Of a stretch of DNA of 31,007 bases, positions 20,703 through 27,419 are shown one piece after another. Source of the DNA: JBDREW01 sp043819385 (GTDB taxonomy: Bacteria > Patescibacteriota > Minisyncoccia > Minisyncoccales > GWA2-38-27). Made by a program: the position numbers and the translations under genes. The notes below the pieces were generated by a model. It was not told the DNA's origin, did not search any database, and saw nothing but the letters and a program-made list of their open reading frames with translations. Every line of letters starts with the position of its first letter. Within the stretch, counting starts at the first letter, position 1. Where the stretch lies: the NCBI GenBank assembly GCA_043819385.1, contig JBDREW010000059.1, forward strand, positions 1 to 31,007. The letters run 5' to 3'.

Positions 20703-23351
20703 ATGGGTTTTCCAAAAAATATTATTTTAATTCTTTTAATAGTTATTGTAATAATTTTAGTGGCAATTAGTGGTTTTATTTATTATGGTAGAGAAATAAA
20801 AGAAAAAGAATTAACTAATTTATCTGAACAAGAAATTACAGGAGATGGAATTGCAGTTAAAGCTGAATTAGCTAAAAGCTTAATTAATCCGAATGATATT
20901 GTATTAGAAAAATATGATGTTGAGCCACAAATTTCTCAATATAATTTACCAATTAATACTAAAGAAATCTCTAATTATTCTGATTTTTCAGGAAAAATTG
21001 AAATAAGCTCAAAAGGAGTTTCATTATTAGAAAAAAATGGTTTTGTAGTTTTTCCCACACCAAATAATATTGCTGAATTAGAAGTTTATACTGGTTTTGG
21101 AAATTCAACAAGAAAAGCTAAGCCAAAAGATGATTTTGTAGCTTATTATCAGGTTTTAAAAAATAAAGATATACCGATTTTAATTACAAGTGATTCTCTT
21201 TTACATTATTATCATATATTTTTTGATACTACTTTAATGAATTTAGAAAGAGATATTTTTTATGATGATATTTGGAAAATAAGCAAAGAATTATTAGAAA
21301 ATTCAATTACACAATATAATTCAGCAGAAGGGGATTTGAAAGAAGCATTTAAAAGAAATACTGCTTATTTATCAGTTGCTTTAGAAATGCTTCGCCCTAA
21401 AAACGATCAAGTTGTAAGTGATCAAACTTTAAGAGAAGAATATTGTTCTGGTTATTCTTTTGATAATTGTAAACAAATTCTTGATGGAGTAAAAGATCAA
21501 TATGGAGAAAAAACATCTTTTAAATATTTTTCTCAAATAGAAGCAAGTGATTATAATTTTAAAATACCAGTTTTTGTTAAAAAAGAAGTTGAGGAAGAGC
21601 TTGAATTAATTGAAAAGCATGAAGGTTGGAAAAATTCCCCGATTTTCTTTTATGAGGAAGATTATTCTCAATATATTCCACGTGGTCATTATACAAAAAC
21701 AGAAAAATTAAAAAATTATTTTAAAGCAGTAATGTGGTATGGAAGGATGACAGCTTTGATTGAAGGTTCACCTGATTTGAAAAAAGGGGAAGCTCAATGT
21801 ACTGGTCCGATAAACGGAATTATTTCTCAATATGATGCTGAAATTCAAACCATTCAAGCATTATTAATTTCAGCTCAATTTTCTGAAAGCAAAGATATTC
21901 AGGATAAATGGCAAAGAATTTATGCAATTACGTCATTTTTTACTGGATTTTCAGATGATTTAGGTCCTTATGAATATTCTGCTGTTTTGAACAATATTTT
22001 TAAAGAAAAAATAAATATTTCTCAAATTAAAGAAAAATATCAAGATATTAAAAAATCTCTTTCAGAACTTCCTTTTAGTCCTAAAATTTATAGTGGTTTA
22101 GGTAATTGTCAATTATATATGCCTTGTCCTCCTTTATCTGATGAAAATATTGATAAATTAAAAATACAGGCAAAAAAACTTTTAGATGAAACAAAAGGAT
22201 TTAGATTATTAGGTCAAAGATTTACAATTGATTCTTGGCTTTTTTCAGAGATTGTTTCTCCTTATTCAGGAGAATATAATGGAGAAAATTTGCCATTGCC
22301 TACTGATGAAAAACCATTTACTTTTTCATGGGATGATAATTATCCAAATTTTAGAAATAATCGTCCTTTTAGTTGGTCAAAAACAGATGTAGCAGGGTGT
22401 CCTCCTCCTGGTGTAAGAGAAGTAAAAGGATTTCCAAGGGGCTTAGATATAATGGCTATATTTGGTTCTCAAAGAGCAAAAGAGATTTTAGATGAAACAG
22501 GGGATAGTAATTATTCTGATTATGATAAAAAGTTTTCAGAATTAAAAGAATCAATAGATTCTTTATCTAATGACCAATGGTTTAAAAGTCTTTATTGGAA
22601 TTGGTTGTATGTTTTAAAATCTTTGAATAAAGAATTTGGAAAAGGATATCAAACATTTATGCAAACAAAAGCATGGCAAGATAAAGAATTAGCAACTACT
22701 TTGGCATCTTGGACTGAATTGCGTCATGATACTCTTCTATACGTCAAACAAAGCTATACAATGGCTGAATTAGGGGCTGGTGGTCCCATAGAACCAGTTG
22801 TTGGTTATGTTGAGCCAGTGCCAGAGTTTTATTCACGACTTTTAACTCTTACTAAAATGACTAATAAGGGATTAAAGAATTTAGTTTCTGAAGAAGAAAT
22901 GGAAAAATTAAAAATAGAAACTTCTTTAAATAAATTTGCTGATATATTGACTAAATTATTAGATATTTCAATAAAAGAATTAGAAAATAAAGAGTTAACA
23001 AAAGAAGAATATTATTTTATTGAAGATTTTGGAACTTCTTCTGAAAATTTGATAGAGCTTGTTTCGGGTGGAGTAGTTGATCCAGATATATTTAAAACAA
23101 CAATGATAGCTGATGTTCATACTGATGGAAATACTGGAAAAGTTTTAGAGGAAGGAGTGGGGGATATCAAAACATTAGTTACAGCTTATAAAATGCCAGC
23201 AGGATATATTTTAATAGGAGCAGGTCCAGTATTTAGCTATTATGAATTTAAACAGAAAATGGAAGAGAGATTAACTGATGAAACATGGAGACAACTTTTG
23301 AAATTAAGTCCTCCCCCTGAACCAAGTTGGATTAAAAGTTTTTCAGAATAA
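20703..23351 (+). CDS. DUF3160 membrane-anchored protein
   Basis: The product has 882 residues with one N-terminal membrane helix (about 6-28). From about residue 110 the family hallmarks appear: NGFVVFPTPNNIAELEVYTG, KPKDDFVAYYQVLKNKDIPI and ITSDSLLHYYHIFFDTTL. In the second half are RPFSWSKTDVAGCPPPG, MAIFGSQRAKEILDETG, ATTLASWTELRHDTLLYVKQ and a C-terminal block with ADVHTDGNTGKVLEEGVG and GYILIGAGPVFSYYEF. DUF3160 is a large, mostly helical family of unknown biochemical function, often exported. A terminator follows at 23391-23420. No operon partner is evident, since a family A repeat precedes it. Confidence 0.88.
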   Translation: MGFPKNIILILLIVIVIILVAISGFIYYGREIKEKELTNLSEQEITGDGIAVKAELAKSLINPNDIVLEKYDVEPQISQYNLPINTKEISNYSDFSGKIEISSKGVSLLEKNGFVVFPTPNNIAELEVYTGFGNSTRKAKPKDDFVAYYQVLKNKDIPILITSDSLLHYYHIFFDTTLMNLERDIFYDDIWKISKELLENSITQYNSAEGDLKEAFKRNTAYLSVALEMLRPKNDQVVSDQTLREEYCSGYSFDNCKQILDGVKDQYGEKTSFKYFSQIEASDYNFKIPVFVKKEVEEELELIEKHEGWKNSPIFFYEEDYSQYIPRGHYTKTEKLKNYFKAVMWYGRMTALIEGSPDLKKGEAQCTGPINGIISQYDAEIQTIQALLISAQFSESKDIQDKWQRIYAITSFFTGFSDDLGPYEYSAVLNNIFKEKINISQIKEKYQDIKKSLSELPFSPKIYSGLGNCQLYMPCPPLSDENIDKLKIQAKKLLDETKGFRLLGQRFTIDSWLFSEIVSPYSGEYNGENLPLPTDEKPFTFSWDDNYPNFRNNRPFSWSKTDVAGCPPPGVREVKGFPRGLDIMAIFGSQRAKEILDETGDSNYSDYDKKFSELKESIDSLSNDQWFKSLYWNWLYVLKSLNKEFGKGYQTFMQTKAWQDKELATTLASWTELRHDTLLYVKQSYTMAELGAGGPIEPVVGYVEPVPEFYSRLLTLTKMTNKGLKNLVSEEEMEKLKIETSLNKFADILTKLLDISIKELENKELTKEEYYFIEDFGTSSENLIELVSGGVVDPDIFKTTMIADVHTDGNTGKVLEEGVGDIKTLVTAYKMPAGYILIGAGPVFSYYEFKQKMEERLTDETWRQLLKLSPPPEPSWIKSFSE

Positions 23352-23390
23352 ATCAATTTAACAACTTAACAAATAAACAATCAAACAATT

Positions 23391-23420
23391 AAAAAAGTAG
23401 GAAAAAATTCCTACTTTTTT
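23391..23420 (+). terminator. Terminator after the DUF3160 gene
   Basis: AAAAAAGTAGGAA and TTCCTACTTTTTT pair perfectly over a 4-base loop, ending in T residues. Confidence 0.92.
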
Positions 23421-23498
23421 AATTGATTTTGATTAAAACAGAATTTTCTTATTTTTTTAAGTTTTTAAATTTTTAAAGTTGTGGTAAAATTAAATATT

Positions 23499-23849
23499 AT
23501 GAAAAAATATAAAAAATATATAGAAAAAAGACCTTGGGGAAAATTTGAAAAATATGTTGAAAATAAGGTTTGTACAGTAAAACTTCATTATATAAATCCT
23601 AATCAGGAGTGGAGTTTGCAATATCATAATAAAAGAGAAGAGTTTTATAAAATAATTGAAGGTAGTGCTGAAGTAACGATTGGCAATAAAATAATAAAAG
23701 CAAAAAAAGATGATCAGTTTTTTGTTTCAAAAAAAACAAAACATAGAATTAGGGCTGGAAAAGAATTAGTTAAAGTTTTAGAAATTTGTTTTGGAAAATT
23801 TGATGAAAAAGATGAAGTAAGATTAGAAGATAAATATAATAGAAAATAA
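23499..23849 (+). CDS. Stand-alone cupin, mannose-6-phosphate isomerase type II-like
   Basis: This 116-residue single-domain cupin starts MKKYKKYIEKRPWGKFEKYV. I chose ATG 23499 over an in-frame GTG at 23481 because a -10-like GGTAAAAT lies across that GTG. KRPWGKF and SLQYHNKREEFYKIIEGSAE are the signatures of the C-terminal phosphomannose isomerase domain of bifunctional GMP/PMI enzymes, with KKDDQFFVSKKTKHRI following. The first metal His is kept in QYHNKREE; the second position normally His is Phe-like. It is upstream of two glycosyltransferases and may supply or modify a mannose-type sugar phosphate. Confidence 0.82.
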   Translation: MKKYKKYIEKRPWGKFEKYVENKVCTVKLHYINPNQEWSLQYHNKREEFYKIIEGSAEVTIGNKIIKAKKDDQFFVSKKTKHRIRAGKELVKVLEICFGKFDEKDEVRLEDKYNRK

Positions 23850-23856
23850 TTATATT

Positions 23857-23889
23857 ATTTAACCGAGGTCTGACCCTGGTTTATTTAAA
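23857..23889 (+). other. Imperfect hairpin between cupin and GT4 genes
   Basis: TTTAACCGAGG and CCCTGGTTTA pair imperfectly over TCTGA and are followed by TTTAAATTAG. It might be a weak terminator. The core resembles a small dispersed GAGGTCTGACC motif. Confidence 0.35.
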
Positions 23890-23894
23890 TTAGA

Positions 23895-23900
23895 TATAAT
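23895..23900 (+). promoter_or_regulatory. -10 element very close to the GT4 start
   Basis: TATAAT ends 11 bases before the ATG at 23912, so a transcript from it would have a leader of only about 5 bases. The -35 is poor (CTGACC, 19 bases upstream). Confidence 0.4.
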
Positions 23901-23911
23901 TTTTTAAAAAA

Positions 23912-25318
23912 ATGGTAAAAAATATTAAAAAAAATAAAAAAGATAATAAAACTATTTGTTTTATTCATTATGGTATTGGTTGGAAAGATGGAATCAATAC
24001 AGTTATTAGAAATCTAACAGAGGAAATTAAACATCAAAAATCAAATTTAAATATTTGTTTTATCGGAGGAAAAATAAAAGATTTTATTTTAAGCAATGCT
24101 TGTTATAAATTAATTCCTGAACTTGTTCCTAAAAAAAATAATTTAACAAAAGAATCTTTGGAAAGAGAAGCTGAAATAATTGCTAAAAAAATAGCCAAAG
24201 CCGTAGAAGATGCTGAAGTAGTTATTATTGAAAATCCTTTTTTAGGTGGTTATCATCTATCAGCAATGCTTGGTTTTTCAATTTATGCTAAAAAATATAA
24301 ATCTTCAAAAACTAAACTATATTTTAGAATTCATGATTTATATTTAGATAATTCTAAATATAATAAAGAACTTAAAAAATTTATTTCTCCAACAAAAATT
24401 AAAACTATTATGGAAAGTAAGGGCGTAAAAGGTTTTCTTGTTATTAACAAAAAACTTAAAAAGAAATTAATAAATTTAGGAGTAGACCAAAAAAAGATAA
24501 TTTATTCTCCAAATGGAATAAATAAAAAAATATTTAATAAATCTATAATAAAAAAAGAAAAAGATAAAATTATTAAAAGTTTAAAAATTTCTAAAAAATA
24601 TAAAAAAGATATAAAGATTTTACTTTATCCAGTTCGGGTTGTTCCAAGAAAAAATATTGAAGAAGCTATTTTACTTACTTCTCTTATAAGACAAATAACA
24701 AAACAAAATTTTGTATTAGTTATTTCAGGAAAAATTGATAAATATGATTCTTTAAGTAAAAATTATTTTAAAAAATTAAAAAAAGTTGTAAAAGTATCTA
24801 AAATGCCAGTTCTATTTTTGAAAAATCCTCTTCCTTTGAAAAGAGAATATAATTCAAGAAAAAAAGTAAAAAGATTTAGTATTAGTGATTTATTTGAAAC
24901 ATCAGAAGCTATTTTAATGACAAGTTTAGACGAGGGTTTTGGTTATCCTTATTTAGAATGTTGGTTTGCTAACAAAGTTATTATTGGAAGAAGAATTGAT
25001 AATGTAATTTCAGATTTTGAGAAAAAAGGACTTAAATTCAAATGGCTTTATAACGATTTTTTAATTAAAGAATCAATATCTAATTTAGAGAATCCAGAGA
25101 AATTTAAAAGAATAAAAAAAATTATAGAGATTTTAAAAAATAAAGAATTAAAGAAAGAAATATTAGATTTAAATAAAAATATTATAAAAAAACAAATTCA
25201 TATTCTTAAAGATAAAAAAGAACAAAAGCAGATTATTAAGAATAATTTGAAATTAGCTGAAAAAATATACGGAATATCAACAATAACTAAAAAGTTTTTA
25301 AAGGAAGTTAATTTATGA
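23912..25318 (+). CDS. Glycosyltransferase, GT4-like (GT-B fold)
   Basis: The 468-residue product begins with a Lys/Asn-rich stretch and then CFIHYGIGWKDGINTVIRNL, the N-terminal Rossmann strand and glycine loop of GT-B enzymes. VVIIENPFLGGYHLSAML, YFRIHDLYLDN and KIIYSPNGINKKIF are typical of the group. The donor-site motif appears as LMTSLDEGFGYPYLECWFAN, where EGFGYPYLE replaces the usual EPFGxxxLE. No sugar can be assigned. Its stop overlaps the next gene by 4 bases (ATGA), so the two glycosyltransferases are probably made together and act in one pathway. Confidence 0.8.
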   Translation: MVKNIKKNKKDNKTICFIHYGIGWKDGINTVIRNLTEEIKHQKSNLNICFIGGKIKDFILSNACYKLIPELVPKKNNLTKESLEREAEIIAKKIAKAVEDAEVVIIENPFLGGYHLSAMLGFSIYAKKYKSSKTKLYFRIHDLYLDNSKYNKELKKFISPTKIKTIMESKGVKGFLVINKKLKKKLINLGVDQKKIIYSPNGINKKIFNKSIIKKEKDKIIKSLKISKKYKKDIKILLYPVRVVPRKNIEEAILLTSLIRQITKQNFVLVISGKIDKYDSLSKNYFKKLKKVVKVSKMPVLFLKNPLPLKREYNSRKKVKRFSISDLFETSEAILMTSLDEGFGYPYLECWFANKVIIGRRIDNVISDFEKKGLKFKWLYNDFLIKESISNLENPEKFKRIKKIIEILKNKELKKEILDLNKNIIKKQIHILKDKKEQKQIIKNNLKLAEKIYGISTITKKFLKEVNL

Positions 25319-26412
25319 TTGAAGTTAATAAAGAAAAAATTAAAAAAGTAGATATTGTAATAGGTATTCCTTCATATAATGAAGCAGATAATATTGCTCG
25401 TGTTGTTGAGCAAATTGATAAAGGACTTGTTAAATATTTTTCCAATAAATCAGCAGTAATTATTAATACTGATAATAATTCTTCTGATAAAACTAAAGAT
25501 ATTTTTTTAAGTGTGAAAACAAAAACTCCTAAAATATATATATCAACTCCAAAAAGAATTAAAGGAAAGGGAAATAACTTAAAGAATCTTTTTTTAATAA
25601 TCAGAAGATTAAAAGCAAAAGCAGGCGCAACTGTTGATGCTGATTTAAAAAGTATAAATTCAGAATGGATAAAATGTCTTATTGGTCCAATTTTAAATGG
25701 TTATGATTATTTAACTCCTATTTATAATCGTCATAAATATGATGCTACAATAACTAATAATCTTTGTTTTCCAACAATATATGGATTATTAGGATATAAT
25801 ATTCGTCAACCAATTGGAGGTGATATGGGTTTTTCAGGAAAAATTGTAAAATATTGGCTTTCTCAAAAATGGCCAGAATCAACAAAATATTTTGGTATTG
25901 ATATTTTTATGACCTTAAATGCTATAAAATCAAAAGTTAAAATTGGTCAAGTTGATTTAGGGGCAAAAATTCATAAGCCAAGTATTCCTAAATTAAATGA
26001 TATGTTTTTACAAGTTGTTGACACTCTTTTTTTGTTTTTATCTAATAATAAAGATTTATGGAATAAAAAAATAAAAACAATTAAAAAACCAAAATTAGTT
26101 TTAAAAGTAAAATCAAAATTTAAATATCCAGAAGTAGTTTTTAATAATAAAATTAATAAAAAAACATTAATAATAGATAAAGATTTATGGGCTCAGATTG
26201 TTTATGATTATTTTTTAGATTATTTAAAAAGTAATAATAAGAAAAAAATAATAAAATCATTAAGAAAATTTTATTTTGATAGGACTATTTCATTTTTTAA
26301 AGAGGTTTTAGATAAAAATGATAAACAAGCAGAAAAATTAATTCAAGAACAAGCGCAGGAATTTTATAAAACAAGAGATTATTTATTAGAACACCAAAAA
26401 AACAAAGAATAA
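25315..26412 (+). CDS. Glycosyltransferase family 2/81-like (GT-A fold)
   Basis: The 365-residue protein has IVIGIPSYNEADNIARVVEQ (14-33), the nucleotide-sugar entry of GT-A enzymes, then NTDNNSSDKT (51-60) and DADLKS at 108-113 as the metal-binding DxD-type motif. QPIGGDMGFSGKIVKYWL and FGIDIFMTLNAIKSK resemble the central part of glucosyl-3-phosphoglycerate synthase and mannosylglycerate synthase (GT81/GT78). With the cupin and GT4 upstream, synthesis of a glycosylglycerate-type solute or lipid-linked glycan is possible, which is inference. The TAA stop lies inside a 17-bp hairpin that ends transcription. Confidence 0.82.
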   Translation: MIEVNKEKIKKVDIVIGIPSYNEADNIARVVEQIDKGLVKYFSNKSAVIINTDNNSSDKTKDIFLSVKTKTPKIYISTPKRIKGKGNNLKNLFLIIRRLKAKAGATVDADLKSINSEWIKCLIGPILNGYDYLTPIYNRHKYDATITNNLCFPTIYGLLGYNIRQPIGGDMGFSGKIVKYWLSQKWPESTKYFGIDIFMTLNAIKSKVKIGQVDLGAKIHKPSIPKLNDMFLQVVDTLFLFLSNNKDLWNKKIKTIKKPKLVLKVKSKFKYPEVVFNNKINKKTLIIDKDLWAQIVYDYFLDYLKSNNKKKIIKSLRKFYFDRTISFFKEVLDKNDKQAEKLIQEQAQEFYKTRDYLLEHQKNKE

Positions 26413-26431
26413 AAATTCTTTGTTTTTTTGG
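26394..26431. terminator. Bidirectional terminator shared by convergent transcripts
   Basis: CCAAAAAAACAAAGAAT and ATTCTTTGTTTTTTTGG are perfect 17-base complements around AAAA. On the + strand the stem starts in the last codons of the GT2/81 gene; on the minus strand it directly follows the tRNA-like RNA. Confidence 0.92.
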
Positions 26432-26433
26432 TA

Positions 26434-26505
26434 TGGACTTGATGGGATTTGCATCCGTTTCCCCGAGTGCTAACGTCGGGATGTTACTATATACACCACA
26501 AGCCC
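26434..26505 (-). tRNA. tRNA-like RNA, unusual, isoacceptor undetermined
   Basis: Read on the minus strand, 72 bases fold as a tRNA. The acceptor GGGCTTG pairs with CAAGTCC (one G-T), with discriminator A and no CCA. T8 and A14 are kept, and the D-arm is GTGT-ATATAGTA-ACAT. The anticodon arm CCGAC-GTTAGCA-CTCGG has a C31-C39 mismatch; the nominal anticodon is TAG but C37 and the short variable region (GGAA) do not suit tRNA-Leu. The T-arm ACGGA-TGCAAAT-CCCAT has two mismatches. It carries A18/G55 like tRNA-Tyr. It has a consensus promoter and a terminator. It could be a working odd tRNA, a regulatory tRNA-like RNA or a decaying gene. Confidence 0.6.
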
Positions 26506-26507
26506 AG

Positions 26508-26607
26508 GTCCATGATTATATTTTAAAATAAAAAGAACTCTTTTTCAAGAATTCTTTTTATAGCACTCGGGTAAGGTCTGTAGTATATACAGAAATACCG
26601 ACATTGT
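26508..26607 (-). ncRNA. Leader or small RNA complementary to the tRNA-like anticodon arm
   Basis: This is the predicted 5' part of the minus-strand transcript. CCCGAGTGCTA (26571-26561) is the exact complement of TAGCACTCGGG in the tRNA-like RNA (26472-26462), and ATGTCGG (26604-26598) pairs with CCGACGT there with one G-U. Locally, TCGG and CCGA can close a hairpin holding CTGTA/TACAG. A second hairpin, 26561-26547 with 26542-26528 (15 bp, one wobble), has a run of Ts in its 3' arm and could terminate the leader as a separate RNA of about 80 bases. Confidence 0.5.
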
Positions 26608-26613
26608 ATTTTT

Positions 26614-26641
26614 ATTATATCAAATCAAAAGCCCTTGTCAA
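26614..26641 (-). promoter_or_regulatory. Near-consensus promoter on the minus strand for the tRNA-like RNA
   Basis: On the minus strand TTGACA (26641-26636) and TATAAT (26619-26614) are 16 bases apart. Both hexamers are perfect. No minus-strand protein gene lies downstream before the terminator at 26394-26431, so it serves an RNA. Confidence 0.85.
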
Positions 26642-26684
26642 CCCCCACACCATAACAAATTAAAAATTTGTTATGGTGTGGGGG
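26642..26684. repeat. 20-bp perfect inverted repeat between divergent promoters
   Basis: 26642-26661 (CCCCCACACC then ATAACAAATT) and 26665-26684 are exact complements around AAA. It touches the -35 of the minus-strand promoter. It can be a cruciform, an operator or an inserted mini-element. Confidence 0.9.
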
Positions 26685-26685
26685 T

Positions 26686-26711
26686 CAATAGATATTCTAT
26701 TGTCTTATAAT
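26686..26711 (+). promoter_or_regulatory. Operator-like palindrome and -10 upstream of the small membrane protein
   Basis: CAATAGA-TAT-TCTATTG (26686-26702) is a perfect 7-3-7 palindrome. TATAAT follows at 26706-26711, 16 bases before the ATG at 26727. The palindrome would lie between the -35 region and the -10. Confidence 0.55.
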
Positions 26712-26726
26712 TTTTAACAAGTTAAA

Positions 26727-27122
26727 ATGAATATAATGAATAGAGTTTTAATTATTCAATATCTATATTGGCATTTTTTAGATATTCCAAAAGAAATTTT
26801 AAAAGCATGGAAAAATTTTCTTTGGTTTAATTTAAATTATTTTTCAGTGCCAACTTTAATAAAGACCTATTTTTCATATTGGCGTGGATATTCTTATTCT
26901 TATGGAGGTAAATGGGAGCCAATGAGATGGCTTGAAGCATTTGTTTTCAACAATATAATGTCTAGACCAGCTGGAGTGATTTTTAGAACTATTTTTATAA
27001 TTTTAGGTATTTTGTTTGAAATTTTAATATTTTTAATAGGAATAATTATATTTATAGGGTGGCTTTTGTTGCCTCTTTTATTAATATTTGGTTTTTTGTT
27101 TGGGATAGGAATAATGATATAA
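26727..27122 (+). CDS. Small membrane protein of unknown function
   Basis: I do not recognise this 131-residue protein. The first 75 residues are aromatic-rich (QYLYWHFLDIPKEILKAWKN, FLWFNLNYFSVPTLIKTYFS, YWRGYSYSYGGKWEPMRWLE) and may lie on the membrane surface. Residues 83-131 are almost all hydrophobic and form two helices (IFRTIFIILGILFEILIFLIG and the C-terminal GWLLLPLLLIFGFLFGIGIMI). Start at MNI or at the second Met three residues on cannot be decided. It lies directly before the membrane-anchored Clp-type ATPase, which suggests a membrane partner, although repeats separate them. Confidence 0.75.
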   Translation: MNIMNRVLIIQYLYWHFLDIPKEILKAWKNFLWFNLNYFSVPTLIKTYFSYWRGYSYSYGGKWEPMRWLEAFVFNNIMSRPAGVIFRTIFIILGILFEILIFLIGIIIFIGWLLLPLLLIFGFLFGIGIMI

Positions 27123-27127
27123 AATTA

Positions 27128-27202
27128 AAAATAAGAACTTGTTTCGCTTTTAGCGAAACAAAACCTTGATTCGCTAAGGTATAATCATTTATTCTTAAAT
27201 TC
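27128..27202 (+). repeat. Family B dispersed repeat, copy 3
   Basis: AATAAGAACTTG, then GTTTCGCT/AGCGAAAC hairpin (8 bp), then ACCTTGATTCGCTAAGGT and TATAATC. The apical part differs from copies 1 and 2, which have CTCGCTTCGCTCG there, but the flanks match. Confidence 0.8.
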
Positions 27203-27221
27203 AAAAATTAAAATTCAAAAT

Positions 27222-27300
27222 GGAGAGAGGGGAAAAGCTGGGAGAGACCCGACCTCCAAGGAGAGGGAAAAGTTTTGGGGAGGTCGGGTCTCGGGGATGG
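27222..27300 (+). repeat. Family A hairpin repeat, copy 7
   Basis: GAGACCCGACCTCC and GGAGGTCGGGTCTC pair perfectly. It is almost identical to copy 6 over about 65 bases, which implies a recent common source. Confidence 0.9.
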
Positions 27301-27397
27301 AAAAGGAAAGGGAGAGGGAAAAGCTAGAAAGAGCCCCGATCTCTCTCGAGAGGGAAAAGAATTTTTGTAGAGGTCGGGGCTTGAGATAAGGAGAGAA
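27301..27397 (+). repeat. Family A hairpin repeat, copy 8
   Basis: GAGCCCCGATCTCT and AGAGGTCGGGGCTT pair with minor mismatches around CTCGAGAGGGAAAAGAATTT. It is in tandem with copy 7 and lies 23 bases before the Clp-type ATPase gene. Confidence 0.85.
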
Positions 27398-27419
27398 AAA
27401 TTAAAAATTATTATATTTT

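Noticed and set aside
26434..26607. tmRNA, 6S RNA or SRP RNA
   Set aside because: There is no tag reading frame, no GGAAGGAGCAGC-type SRP loop and no end-to-end helix with a central bubble. A 72-base tRNA cloverleaf fits better.
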